From Planctomycetota bacterium (GTDB lineage Bacteria > Planctomycetota > Planctomycetia > Planctomycetales > Planctomycetaceae), in NCBI GenBank assembly GCA_024278285.1, contig JAJRTM010000631.1, forward strand, positions 1-16,073: DNA of 16,073 nt, in the 5' to 3' direction. A program made the translations under genes and the position numbers. Below, in pieces: positions 1 to 7,680 of this stretch; the stretch's first letter is position 1, and each line of letters begins with the position of its first letter. The notes below the pieces were generated by a model. That model did not search any database. It was not told the DNA's origin and saw nothing but the letters and a program-made list of their open reading frames with translations.

Positions 1-285
1 CATCGTCCGCTCTTGCGATTCGAGTTCGCAACTCGCCCCGCATGGCGGACAGGCTTGCTCGGTTTGCAAATTTTCTGCCTGCTTGCTGAGTGCCTCGCCG
101 GCCACCCCTTCGGTTAGCCCCTCGGCTGCCGCCACCCAGACATCTTCCATGTTGGTGAAGGAAACGTCCAAGCCAGGCCCTTCGGGGCCGACAGTCTCTT
201 CGCTGATAATTTATCCCCACTGCCGGGCGCGATCTTTGATTTTTCCCAAATCCTGATCAGACAATTGCATCCTTGCATCCCCCAT
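1..285 (-). pseudogene. Probable ISKra4-type transposase, N-terminal remnant with in-frame stop
   Basis: Read from the ATG at 285-283, the frame gives 24 codons (beginning MGDARMQLSDQDLGKIKDRA), then a TAA at 213-211, then 70 more open codons to the window edge. The reading before and after the stop looks like one protein: an acidic helical region (SFTNMEDVWVAAAEGL) followed by a cysteine cluster, CPPCGASC. That layout, helical N-terminus then zinc-knuckle-like cysteines, resembles from memory the N-terminus of ISKra4-family transposases common in planctomycetes. Changing the TAA to AAA would restore a Lys and continuity, so a single nonsense change is the simplest reading. The element's right end could lie near the C-run at 313-319, just before the hsdR remnant. 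The rest of the gene is outside the window, so family membership is inferred from a short stretch. Confidence 0.5.
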
Positions 286-370
286 GAACTGTTAGAGTTA
301 CGTCAAAACAGGCCCCCCCATTCCTAAGCACACATTCTACAAAAATACCACCATCTCACAAATAGCGTTC

Positions 371-388
371 TGCACCCGGTTGGGTGCA
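371..388. repeat. Small palindrome at the start of the hsdR remnant
   Basis: TGCACCC-GGTT-GGGTGCA is a perfect 7-bp inverted repeat with a 4-nt loop. It sits where recognisable HsdR sequence begins and spans the TTG at 380. It may be chance, or a trace of the junction between the insertion element and hsdR. Confidence 0.5.
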
Positions 389-1210
389 GGAAACGCAGCC
401 GAGGCGACGTTGTTGAAACGGCTACGGGATTCGCTCGATAAAAGTGGAACGCTGCACGTAATTCGCAACGGGTTTGATGTGCTTGGCGTGCGCAGCACTG
501 TCAAGATGGCCCAGTTTAAGCCGGCGCTGGCGATGAACCCGGACATTATGACGCGCTACGCTGCCAATCGTCTGCGAGTCGTGCGGCAAGTTCATTATTC
601 GCTGCATAATGAAAACAATATCGATCTGGTGCTGTTCCTGAACGGGATTCCGATTGCAACCATCGAACTGAAGACCGATAACACGCAGAGCATTGATGAT
701 GCCGTCTATCAATACAAAAAAGATCGCAATCCCAGCCCGAAAGGCCAGGCACCCGAGCCGCTACTCTCATTTCCGTCGGGAGCATTACTGCATTTTGCAG
801 TCAGCAGCAGTTTAGTCAGGATGACCACGAAGCTGGCCGGATTACAAACAACATTCCTGCCGTTTGACCAGGGCGACAACGGAGCAGCCGGGAATCCGCT
901 CAATCCCAACGGGCATCGCACCGCTTACTTGTGGGAACAGGTCTGGCAGCGAGACAGTCTGCTGGAAATTCTCGGGCGTTACATGGTCGCTGAGCGTGAT
1001 GAGAAAAAGCAGATCACCAAAATCATCTTTCCTCGCTTTCATCAGCTTGATGCAACCCGCAAACTTCAGCAAGCGGTTCTGGACGAAGGAGCCGGTCAGA
1101 AATATCTGATTCAGCATTCGGCAGGTTCGGGCAAAACAAACTCCATCGCCTGGTCGGCTCATTTTCTGGCAGATCTGTACGACGCGAACGACAAAAAGGT
1201 TTTCGATACT
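380..1210 (+). pseudogene. hsdR: Type I restriction enzyme R subunit (HsdR), truncated at both ends
   Basis: About 277 residues of the motor/nuclease subunit of a type I restriction-modification system. The PD-(D/E)xK nuclease core is visible: Asp82 in IDLVLFLNG and Glu96-x-Lys98 in IELK, counting from the TTG at 380. It is followed by the Q-motif-like region FPRFHQLDATRKLQ (218-231) and the Walker A motif HSAGSGKT (246-253). HsdR homology stops after KKVFDT (residue 277). The expected helicase motifs II-VI and C-terminal domain are absent; intact members of this family are roughly 1000 residues. The usual N-terminal residues ahead of GNAAEATLL are also missing: the frame is open back to 296 but that sequence does not look like HsdR and has no ATG. 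No hsdM or hsdS is in the window. It therefore retains nuclease residues but no complete motor and is almost certainly non-functional. Confidence 0.85.
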
Positions 1211-1502
1211 TTCGACAGCTATCAAAAAATCATCCTCACCCACGACCTCGGCTTCTTCCGAGAATTCCGCCGCCTGATCGGAGCGAACAATTCCCAATGG
1301 TGCTTCAAGTCACTTTCTGGAAATTCCAAAGAAGGAATCATCATAAAAGAAAACAGATTTTCAAAAAGCAGAAAGGTATATTCGAGGTTATGACTATGAT
1401 CAAGCAGCCAATTGCCTTCGCAAAGCAGCAGGAGACGTGGCATCCAGATATCAGGAAAAAGTTGTACCAACCAAAGAGTTCAGCACTCTACGCGATTCAT
1501 AA
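1211..1502 (+). pseudogene. C-terminal piece of an SMC/AAA-type ATPase, frameshifted, fused to hsdR remnant
   Basis: Directly after the HsdR part the same frame continues with FDSYQKIILTHDLGFFREF, which resembles the segment after Walker B in ABC/SMC-like ATPases, including the conserved His of the H-loop (ILTHD). That frame ends at a TGA (1391-1393). The coherent protein instead continues in another frame from about 1347: KAERYIRGYDYDQAANCLRK, then KEFSTLRDS and a TAA at 1500-1502. The switch falls in the A-rich stretch 1345-1368, consistent with a one-base indel in an A-tract. ATPases of this kind are found beside type I restriction genes, so a deletion bringing the ATPase tail into hsdR would explain the chimera. 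The family call rests on the H-loop pattern and the helical tail only. Its end overlaps the convergent PAS gene by a few bases. Confidence 0.55.
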
Positions 1503-1931
1503 TAAATCTGGTTGCAATTGTTGTAGTATGCGGGTAATTTCTTCATCCAGGTTTTTTAATGTAAAATCACCGTCATCTTGCCTTGTATCAATAATTTTGA
1601 ACAAGCCGAGTATTCCCTGATCGAATCGCAGTTTGATTACCACGATCTCTTTCCCCGGTTCAATGGGGTTGCAACTGAAGAAGTAACCTTGGTTGATCGC
1701 TTCGAGATCTTCGTTCCGGTATTGCTCAATTGTTTCTGCAGGAGTTTCTGGCGGATTGACCAGTTGGTAGCGTGCCCGCTCGATGATTTGATCGATGGGG
1801 ATGCCGAATGTTTGCGAAAACTTTTCGTTCGCGTACCGAATCGCTTCGCAACGCCCTTCATACCGAGCATACCAGATGGCGACATTATTTTGTTGATCCA
1901 GAAATGATTTTGCGGATTCGATTGTTTTCAT
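1497..1931 (-). CDS. Small PAS-like sensor protein, coupled to Nudix gene
   Basis: 144 residues and predicted soluble: no signal peptide or membrane segment is visible. The stretch NVAIWYARYEG followed by IRYANEKFSQTFGIPIDQII (about residues 16-50) matches the opening strands and first helices of a PAS fold, where 'xxANxxFxxxFG' is the typical signature. EIVVIKLRFDQGILGLFKII (about 94-113) would be the closing beta strands. The protein is about the size of a single PAS domain and has no kinase, cyclase or DNA-binding output domain, so it would act as a stand-alone ligand-binding or protein-interaction module. Its ATG (1931-1929) overlaps the TGA of the upstream Nudix gene by one base (TGATG), implying translational coupling. 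Ligand and partner are unknown. The PAS call is by pattern; a generic small hypothetical protein is the alternative. Confidence 0.7.
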   Translation of the reverse strand: MKTIESAKSFLDQQNNVAIWYARYEGRCEAIRYANEKFSQTFGIPIDQIIERARYQLVNPPETPAETIEQYRNEDLEAINQGYFFSCNPIEPGKEIVVIKLRFDQGILGLFKIIDTRQDDGDFTLKNLDEEITRILQQLQPDLL

Positions 1932-2446
1932 CAGTTAACCTCGGGAACTGTTTGTAGATACCATGTGAAGAACAAACGAAACGGATTGGTGTAATCTTCG
2001 GGGTTTTGTTCAACTTGCTTTTTCAATTCGGACAGGCTCACGTATTCAAACGAAATGATTTCACGCGGATCGGGTGTCGGCGTTTCATCGCTGATGCAGG
2101 AATAGAGCGTTGTATGTTCGTAACCGATTTCCGAACCGGACGGAATTTTGTGCAGGAACTTTAATTCAGCTAGTAAACCAAGTTCTTCCAACAGTTCCCG
2201 CTGCGCAGCCTGTTCGTAGCTTTCCCCCGCACTGAGATGCCCACATGCAGATGATGTCAGTTTGAGCGGCTCCTCTTCCTTCCCCGCAGCCCGGCGATGG
2301 ATCAGCAACTTTCCCGCGGTGTTGAATACCCAAATATGGGCAGCCCGGTGCAACAAGCCATTTTGATGAACCTCTTCCCGTGGTGCTTTGCGAATAACGC
2401 GATCCTGCTCATCAACAACGTCGAACCATTCCTGTTCGGTTTCCAT
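1931..2446 (-). CDS. Nudix hydrolase, IPP-isomerase/YfcD-like
   Basis: 171 residues. The Nudix box GX5EX7REUXEEXGU is complete at residues 69-91: G69-HLSAG-E75, then R83-E84-L-L-E87-E88-L-G90-L. The Glu cluster binds the catalytic metal for hydrolysis of a nucleoside-diphosphate-linked or similar pyrophosphate substrate. The opening EWFDVVDEQDRVI, the HRAAHIWVFN strand and the SSACGH segment just before the box place it with the isopentenyl-diphosphate isomerase-like branch (YfcD type) rather than MutT. These small members are usually annotated only as Nudix hydrolases, and true isomerase activity cannot be claimed. The ATG at 2446-2444 is the first Met and gives the usual N-terminus; no strong Shine-Dalgarno precedes it. 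It is the first gene of a two-gene unit with the PAS-like protein. Confidence 0.88.
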   Translation of the reverse strand: METEQEWFDVVDEQDRVIRKAPREEVHQNGLLHRAAHIWVFNTAGKLLIHRRAAGKEEEPLKLTSSACGHLSAGESYEQAAQRELLEELGLLAELKFLHKIPSGSEIGYEHTTLYSCISDETPTPDPREIISFEYVSLSELKKQVEQNPEDYTNPFRLFFTWYLQTVPEVN

Positions 2447-2505
2447 TTTACTACTGACCTTATCATTTTTGGTTCTTCGCAGAACTTAATGGCTGAAAGA
2501 AAAAG

Positions 2506-2545
2506 AGCCACGGATGTACACGGATTAAACACAGATCAATAAAAA
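2506..2545 (+). repeat. 'AGCCACGGATG' repeat, copy 1
   Basis: Reads AGCCACGGATGTACACGGAT followed by TAAACACAGAT. A related copy lies on the opposite strand at 2858-2895. Sequences of this type (CCACGGATG-ACACGGAT) recur in intergenic regions of many bacterial genomes, to my recollection; their function is not established. Confidence 0.65.
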
Positions 2546-2857
2546 TGCCACTCAAATAACAACGACATTATTTATGTTAAATGATAACTATTCAATGATG
2601 AGTGGCTGGGAATGACGTTTCCTGTTCTGAGAGCAGCTTGTGTCGAATTTCTCGACTATTCAAGCCTTTCAAATAACAATCTGATCCGGTCCACCCTCCT
2701 CTGAATTGTTACGTCAAATGAATAAATAAGAACTCTTTTTTGTGCCTTGCGTAAATTTTCAAGCTGCCGTTTTTGCTACGACTCTCAAAACAAGCGTTTC
2801 TAGCAATGCTACCAGGAAGAAAGAGTCCTATTCTGTTGTTTTGCTTCTGTAGAAGAA

Positions 2858-2895
2858 TTTATCCGTGAAAATCAGTGCTCATCCGTGGCTTTTTC
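2858..2895 (-). repeat. 'AGCCACGGATG' repeat, copy 2 (inverted)
   Basis: On the minus strand this reads AAAAGCCACGGATGAGCACT followed by GATTTTCACGGATAA, related to the copy at 2506-2545. The core AGCCACGGATG is identical and the tail is diverged. The two copies face each other across about 310 bp. Confidence 0.65.
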
Positions 2896-2931
2896 AAATC
2901 TTCAGCCATAAAAATAGAGGAAGAACCTCAT

Positions 2932-2967
2932 TTTTTTCGTGTTTTTCGTCTCTTTCGTGGTCAATTC
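2932..2967 (-). repeat. 'CCACGAAAGA' repeat, copy 1
   Basis: On the minus strand it reads GACCACGAAAGAGACGAAAA followed by ACACGAAAAA. The partner copy on the plus strand is at 3173-3208. The two form an inverted pair around one copy of the 89-bp repeat. Confidence 0.65.
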
Positions 2968-2976
2968 AAAAAGCAA

Positions 2977-3065
2977 CCCAGCACGGCTGGTTCATTCTGA
3001 TAGCCGTAACCAAACTGATATTTTTCTATCATTTGCGAGCCGTTCGCAAACTTTTACCGTTAGTA
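2977..3065 (+). repeat. 89-bp structured repeat, left copy (R1)
   Basis: Its reverse complement recurs at 5973-6060. The first 34 bp (2977-3010, starting CCCAGCACGGCTGG) and the last 18 bp (3048-3065, AAACTTTTACCGTTAGTA) are identical between copies, with a diverged middle. It contains two potential hairpins: ACGGCT / AGCCGT (2982-2987 with 3001-3006 region) and TTTGCGA-GCCG-TCGCAAA near 3032-3050. The copies bracket the 804-residue hydrolase gene in inverted orientation. Confidence 0.85.
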
Positions 3066-3128
3066 GTACAGACATTCGGAGTCTGTCCTGTTTGAGCCTC
3101 CCGTAATCAAGGCAGACAAGAATGTCCA
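3066..3128. repeat. Two degenerate 'ACAGACATTC' hairpin repeats
   Basis: ACAGAC-ATTCGGA-GTCTGT (3068-3086) is a perfect 6-bp stem with a 7-nt loop. At 3112-3126 GCAGACAAGAATGTC is a degenerate copy in the opposite orientation. A better-preserved member, ACAGACA-TTCT-TGTCTGT, occurs at 13769-13786. Confidence 0.6.
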
Positions 3129-3172
3129 CTCTCCGTTCAAACTTTTTTTGAATGAATAGACATTCTCTTAAA

Positions 3173-3208
3173 GAACCACGAAAGAAACGAAAACACGAAA
3201 GAAGAAAA
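3173..3208 (+). repeat. 'CCACGAAAGA' repeat, copy 2
   Basis: Reads GAACCACGAAAGAAACGAAA then ACACGAAAGAAG, an inverted partner of 2932-2967. It is followed by ATTCACGAAAATTCACG (about 3212-3229), which has the same rhythm and may be part of the same repeat family. Confidence 0.65.
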
Positions 3209-3270
3209 TTGATTCACGAAAATTCACGTTTATTCGCGGTTCGACACCTTCCGGTCAAGCAAACCTGTTG

Positions 3271-3300
3271 ACGCAGTCGCCTTCGGCTTACCGTTAAACG
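3271..3300 (+). repeat. 'GCAGTCGCCTTCGGC' repeat, copy 1
   Basis: ACGCAGTCGCCTTCGGCTTA then CCGTTAAACG. Near-identical copies lie at 7997-8025 (minus) and 8207-8235 (plus). It contains the small palindrome GCCTTCGGC and ends 3 bp past the hydrolase stop codon, so it could contribute to transcript termination there; no T-tract is obvious. Confidence 0.8.
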
Positions 3301-3302
3301 AT

Positions 3303-5717
3303 TTAAAATTCAGTTTTCGGTGTGGGCCAGTGGAGGTGTTTGTGGAGAAATTCGTAACTTCCTTTTTCGTGGATCGCATGTGGCCCGGCGATGAATTCGA
3401 TTTTGGCCCGGTCTCCAATTTTTAATTGTGCCTGATACAAAAACCGCACCTTGGCGTATTCCTGGGCAACGCGATCATCCGGTTCAACGCCATCAAAATG
3501 ACCACGCTCCACCATGAAGGGACGCGGGCAAATCAGGGCTGCCATTTCTGCGTAGTTGAACGTGCTGCCCAGGTTCCATTCGAAGATTTCGTATTCCCCC
3601 TTGTTGGTGTAGCTGTATCGCAAAGAAAGATTATCAGTCGCAGCGGTTTTCCAGACCCACTCTCCAAAATCGGCAGAGCAAATCGACAAGGCATAATTTC
3701 CAACCAGCGGCGGAATCCGCATCGCCGATTTTCCGCCGTAGGAAATACCGTAAAAGGCGATCCGTTTGCCATCAACAAAAGGAAGCGTTTTCAACCAGTC
3801 GGTCATTTGCTGATGTTGAGGCACTGCGATCGAAAACAGAGTCCGTCCGATTGATTGTGCTTTGAATTGTAACGTGCGAAAACGATCAAACAGAACGTAA
3901 GGATTTTGCGGTGCGAAAGTGATGAAACCGCGTTCTGCAAGGTGTGTCGAAAAAGATTTGTAGGCTCTGTAGCCTTCCTCGCCAACGGTGTGACGCGGGC
4001 GGCCTTCGAGTCCGTGCTGGCAAACCACGACCGGGCGTTTTTCCGAACCATCGAGTTTCAAATCTTTAGGCAACGTCAAAATGCCATACGCGGTGACATC
4101 GGAAAAAACATCCATTTCCACCTGGTAACTGATTGTTTTGGGGCCTTCCTGATATTTTCGGGAACGGGCATTCGCCGGGAGAAGATCTTGGACGAATTCA
4201 CCAATCACTTCTTCTCTGAATATTTTTCGGTACGCTTTTGTTGATTTTTCGAAGTTTGCAACCGAATCTGTTTGCACATTTTTCATAAAGGCGATTCTGG
4301 ATTCGTACGCCAGTTGTAGCAAACGTTGATTGTGACGCAGGATTTCTGCCAGTTGATCGTTGTGCCGTTTTTTTGCGAGATCCCGTGATGTCAGCTTCAT
4401 CGGTTTGACCTCTGATTTCAAAGAGGCATGCGGGGACAAGCTGCGGATAAAAGCGGTCAGCGTTTCGTCTGATACAGCCGATTCGGTTTCGATTAGTTCC
4501 AGCGTTGGGATTTGAGGTTCCAGATGGGCGACGAAATTACTGGCTCGTGCGAATTCCGTTTTGATCTCCTTGCTGCTGGGAATGTGTAATCTGCCTGGCT
4601 TCCCTTTGAGTTTGGTGTAGTGATCTTCAACAACTTCCAAGCCATTTTCTGCGTTGGCGCGGTAGTAGTAAGTGGGGTACTTGCCGGCTTCGATGATTAA
4701 CGCTCGTGGTGCGATCAGGCTGGCGATTTCTGCATCGCCGAATGTGTTGAGGATGCCAAACAGATTGTGATCAGCCGGTTCCTGCCAGAGATTTTGTCGT
4801 GAGGCAAAGTAACCACAAACCGCAGTGCTGTCGATACGGGAATCCAACGCACCAGCGTACAAAGCGATCCGTCCGCCCTCCCCCCAGCCGATGACACCAA
4901 GCGGGCGTTTGTTCGAGCCGTTTGTCTGTTTCAGAATGTTGATTGCAGCCAAAACTTTCTGCACTTCGTACCCGACTAAAGTTCGACCCAATTCGAAGCT
5001 GGGACGATGCGCCCACTCGCGGTTGCTCATGTTCCAGCGGTTAGTATCTCGGTTGATTAAGGTCGGAATGAGAACACGGAACCCGGAACGAACCAGTTTT
5101 TGAGCGTAAGAATTGTTCAGATTTTCGGAAGAGACAAGGTCTTCGGGAACCTGATCAGCCTCGGGGATCGCAATGATATCGCCATGAACTTTTCCACTTG
5201 GCATCAGCAGCAGCCCGGCTCCATTCATATCGTCCAGTGTGGGCCAAGTCACTTCGTGAACGGTATAAGTAAATTCTCCGGGATTGACAAATCCTTTAGC
5301 CGAGCGAGAGTGAGTCTGCCCGAGATAAGAAAAGCGGCCACCCGAAACAAGCGGATCAGTCATTCCCAGAATCGCGGAAAGTTCTTTTCGTTTCGCTTCA
5401 ATGGATCGAACATACGCTTCGTGAGAGGAAAGATCCCGCTTCCATTGCCGGGGGCGATCAACCGCTGCTTGATCAATCTGTTGAAGTAGAAAGCGATCAA
5501 TCCCCGCAATCATTTTTGAAGTCAGATCGCTGGTATCCGTTAACGGCTTTGTACCTGGTAACGGTTTCTGGTCCGGTGCAGATTTCAGAACTGCCCACGG
5601 TACTGCCGGTTTACTTTTCCCCTGAGCCAGCAATGGTTGCATAAGCAGGCAGCAAGCCGAGAAAGCAATGACAGAACTGAAACGAATGAGAGTTTTGATA
5701 TCAGTTATCCTCACCAA
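3303..5717 (-). CDS. Exported protein with two tandem alpha/beta hydrolase domains
   Basis: 804 residues. The N-terminus (basic residues, then FSSVIAFSACCLLMQPLLA) is a signal peptide, probably cut near residue 31-33. Domain 2 (about 525-795) looks catalytically complete: oxyanion-side CQHG (566-569), nucleophile elbow GISYGG with Ser659, acid Asp742 in GHFDG, and His780/His783 in GPHAIH. Domain 1 (about 145-400) has the same order of elements, but the elbow reads GWGEGG, with Glu280 where Ser is expected, and no clear catalytic His. Matching landmarks (LGRTL/IGRTL, IASLIAPRALI/MAALICPRPFM) point to internal duplication. Related secreted planctomycete proteins are annotated as dienelactone-hydrolase, acetyl-xylan-esterase or prolyl-oligopeptidase-like; the substrate is unknown, perhaps an ester of a plant or algal polysaccharide. 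Start: the TTG at 5717 or the adjacent GTG at 5714; there is no upstream in-frame ATG. Bracketed by inverted 89-bp repeats. Confidence 0.85.
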   Translation of the reverse strand: MVRITDIKTLIRFSSVIAFSACCLLMQPLLAQGKSKPAVPWAVLKSAPDQKPLPGTKPLTDTSDLTSKMIAGIDRFLLQQIDQAAVDRPRQWKRDLSSHEAYVRSIEAKRKELSAILGMTDPLVSGGRFSYLGQTHSRSAKGFVNPGEFTYTVHEVTWPTLDDMNGAGLLLMPSGKVHGDIIAIPEADQVPEDLVSSENLNNSYAQKLVRSGFRVLIPTLINRDTNRWNMSNREWAHRPSFELGRTLVGYEVQKVLAAINILKQTNGSNKRPLGVIGWGEGGRIALYAGALDSRIDSTAVCGYFASRQNLWQEPADHNLFGILNTFGDAEIASLIAPRALIIEAGKYPTYYYRANAENGLEVVEDHYTKLKGKPGRLHIPSSKEIKTEFARASNFVAHLEPQIPTLELIETESAVSDETLTAFIRSLSPHASLKSEVKPMKLTSRDLAKKRHNDQLAEILRHNQRLLQLAYESRIAFMKNVQTDSVANFEKSTKAYRKIFREEVIGEFVQDLLPANARSRKYQEGPKTISYQVEMDVFSDVTAYGILTLPKDLKLDGSEKRPVVVCQHGLEGRPRHTVGEEGYRAYKSFSTHLAERGFITFAPQNPYVLFDRFRTLQFKAQSIGRTLFSIAVPQHQQMTDWLKTLPFVDGKRIAFYGISYGGKSAMRIPPLVGNYALSICSADFGEWVWKTAATDNLSLRYSYTNKGEYEIFEWNLGSTFNYAEMAALICPRPFMVERGHFDGVEPDDRVAQEYAKVRFLYQAQLKIGDRAKIEFIAGPHAIHEKGSYEFLHKHLHWPTPKTEF

Positions 5718-5759
5718 TGTCTGTTTAGCTGGGCAGCGCCAGGTTTACTAAAAAAGTGA

Positions 5760-5793
5760 CACGTAAGACGGTTTTCTAAAACCGTCTTACGTG
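5760..5793. repeat. Perfect 16-bp-stem hairpin
   Basis: CACGTAAGACGGTTTT-CT-AAAACCGTCTTACGTG: every base pairs across a 2-nt centre. Its arm CCGTCTTACG recurs in the next hairpin (5822-5833), so the two are probably tandem members of one palindromic repeat family. It lies about 40 bp upstream of the hydrolase start, so it could also influence that transcript's 5' end. Confidence 0.85.
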
Positions 5794-5807
5794 CAGGTCA
5801 TCTTCAC

Positions 5808-5829
5808 AGACGGCTCTGGAAAGCCGTCT
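5808..5829. repeat. Hairpin of the 'CCGTCTTACG' family
   Basis: AGACGGCT-CTGGAA-AGCCGTCT, a perfect 8-bp stem followed by TACGGG. The right arm continues as CCGTCTTACG, shared with the hairpin at 5760-5793. Confidence 0.75.
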
Positions 5830-5935
5830 TACGGGTGATTCACCTTGCGTCTACTCAACTTAGATGAATCCTTTTATTGATGTCACTTGAATCAATACTG
5901 TACCAGACAGTGTAACTCGTAATCCTGAAAAGTAG

Positions 5936-5955
5936 GTTAGGCTTTCCAGCCTGAC
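5936..5955. repeat. 'AGGCTTTCCAGCCT' hairpin repeat
   Basis: GTTAGGCT-TTCC-AGCCTGAC forms an 8-bp stem with one G-T wobble and a 4-nt loop. Short palindromes with this 'GGCTTTCCAGCC' core are, from memory, frequent in planctomycete intergenic DNA. Confidence 0.7.
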
Positions 5956-5972
5956 GAATGTGGTTTCTATAT

Positions 5973-6060
5973 TACTAACGGTAAAAGTTTACGTACGGTG
6001 CAAAAATTATTTGAAAACAGTTTTTAGTTACGGCTATCAGAATGAACCAGCCGTGCTGGG
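5973..6060 (-). repeat. 89-bp structured repeat, right copy (R2, inverted)
   Basis: Reverse complement of 2977-3065, one base shorter; 34 bp at one end (6027-6060) and 18 bp at the other (5973-5990) are identical and the middle is diverged. The hairpin ACGGCT / AGCCGT is kept. The second hairpin is weaker here (TTTGCA against ACGTAAA). Confidence 0.85.
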
Positions 6061-6114
6061 AGATTCACTTTTCGGTTGAGCAGTGAACCGATTCGACTGA
6101 CTTCTAAACGGAAA

Positions 6115-7542
<1,428 letters not shown>

Positions 7543-7597
7543 CTTTTTTCTCCTGCTTAGTAAAATAGTCCCGAAATAAGTTCCCGGTTTATCGTAG

Positions 7598-7615
7598 GGT
7601 GCGTCGTGACGCACC
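7598..7615. repeat. Perfect 8-bp-stem palindrome in fumC leader
   Basis: GGTGCGTC-GT-GACGCACC, about 56 bp upstream of the fumC start. The tight 2-nt centre suggests a DNA-level palindrome (REP-like or protein-binding) as much as an RNA hairpin. Palindromes of this kind recur in planctomycete intergenic regions, to my recollection. Confidence 0.8.
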
Positions 7616-7680
7616 AACTTGTTCGTGTGATGAAAAAGGAGCTCCAACCCGGATAAATCGGAACCAAACAAAAATGATAA

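Larger units (their letters stand above)
2447..3302. other. 856-bp gene-free gap, repeat-dense
   Basis: No convincing coding region on either strand. It lies between two minus-strand genes, so it contains the promoter region of the Nudix gene at its left end and the 3' region of the hydrolase at its right end. It holds several degenerate repeats, listed separately: an inverted pair of 'GCCACGGATG' repeats, an inverted pair of 'CCACGAAAGA' repeats, one copy of the 89-bp repeat, two 'ACAGACATTC' hairpin copies and one 'GCAGTCGCC' repeat. Between 2560 and 2850 I see nothing beyond AT-rich sequence. Confidence 0.7.
5718..6114. other. 397-bp gap between fumC and hydrolase genes
   Basis: No gene. 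It contains a perfect 34-nt hairpin, two further hairpins and one copy of the 89-bp repeat, listed separately. The hydrolase promoter must lie within or beyond these, but I cannot point to clear -10/-35 boxes. At the left edge of the fumC stop, GACTGA (6095-6100) and TCAGTC (6115-6120) could form a weak stem for fumC. Confidence 0.6.

Noticed and set aside
380..1502. Functional defence system
   Set aside because: HsdR lacks its start region and most of the helicase, the ATPase part is frameshifted, and no hsdM or hsdS is present.
1297..1620. Plus-strand open frame of 107 codons
   Set aside because: It straddles the ATPase remnant and the antisense of the PAS gene and has a low-complexity composition; the other frames carry the recognisable sequence.
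2506..3300. CRISPR array
   Set aside because: Repeats are few, of different families, diverged and in mixed orientation, with no regular spacers and no cas genes.
3426..3854. Plus-strand open frame antisense to the hydrolase
   Set aside because: Lies wholly inside a well-supported minus-strand gene, with no ribosome site and no recognisable domain. The same holds for the antisense frames at 3906-4244, 4825-5103 and 5100-5489.
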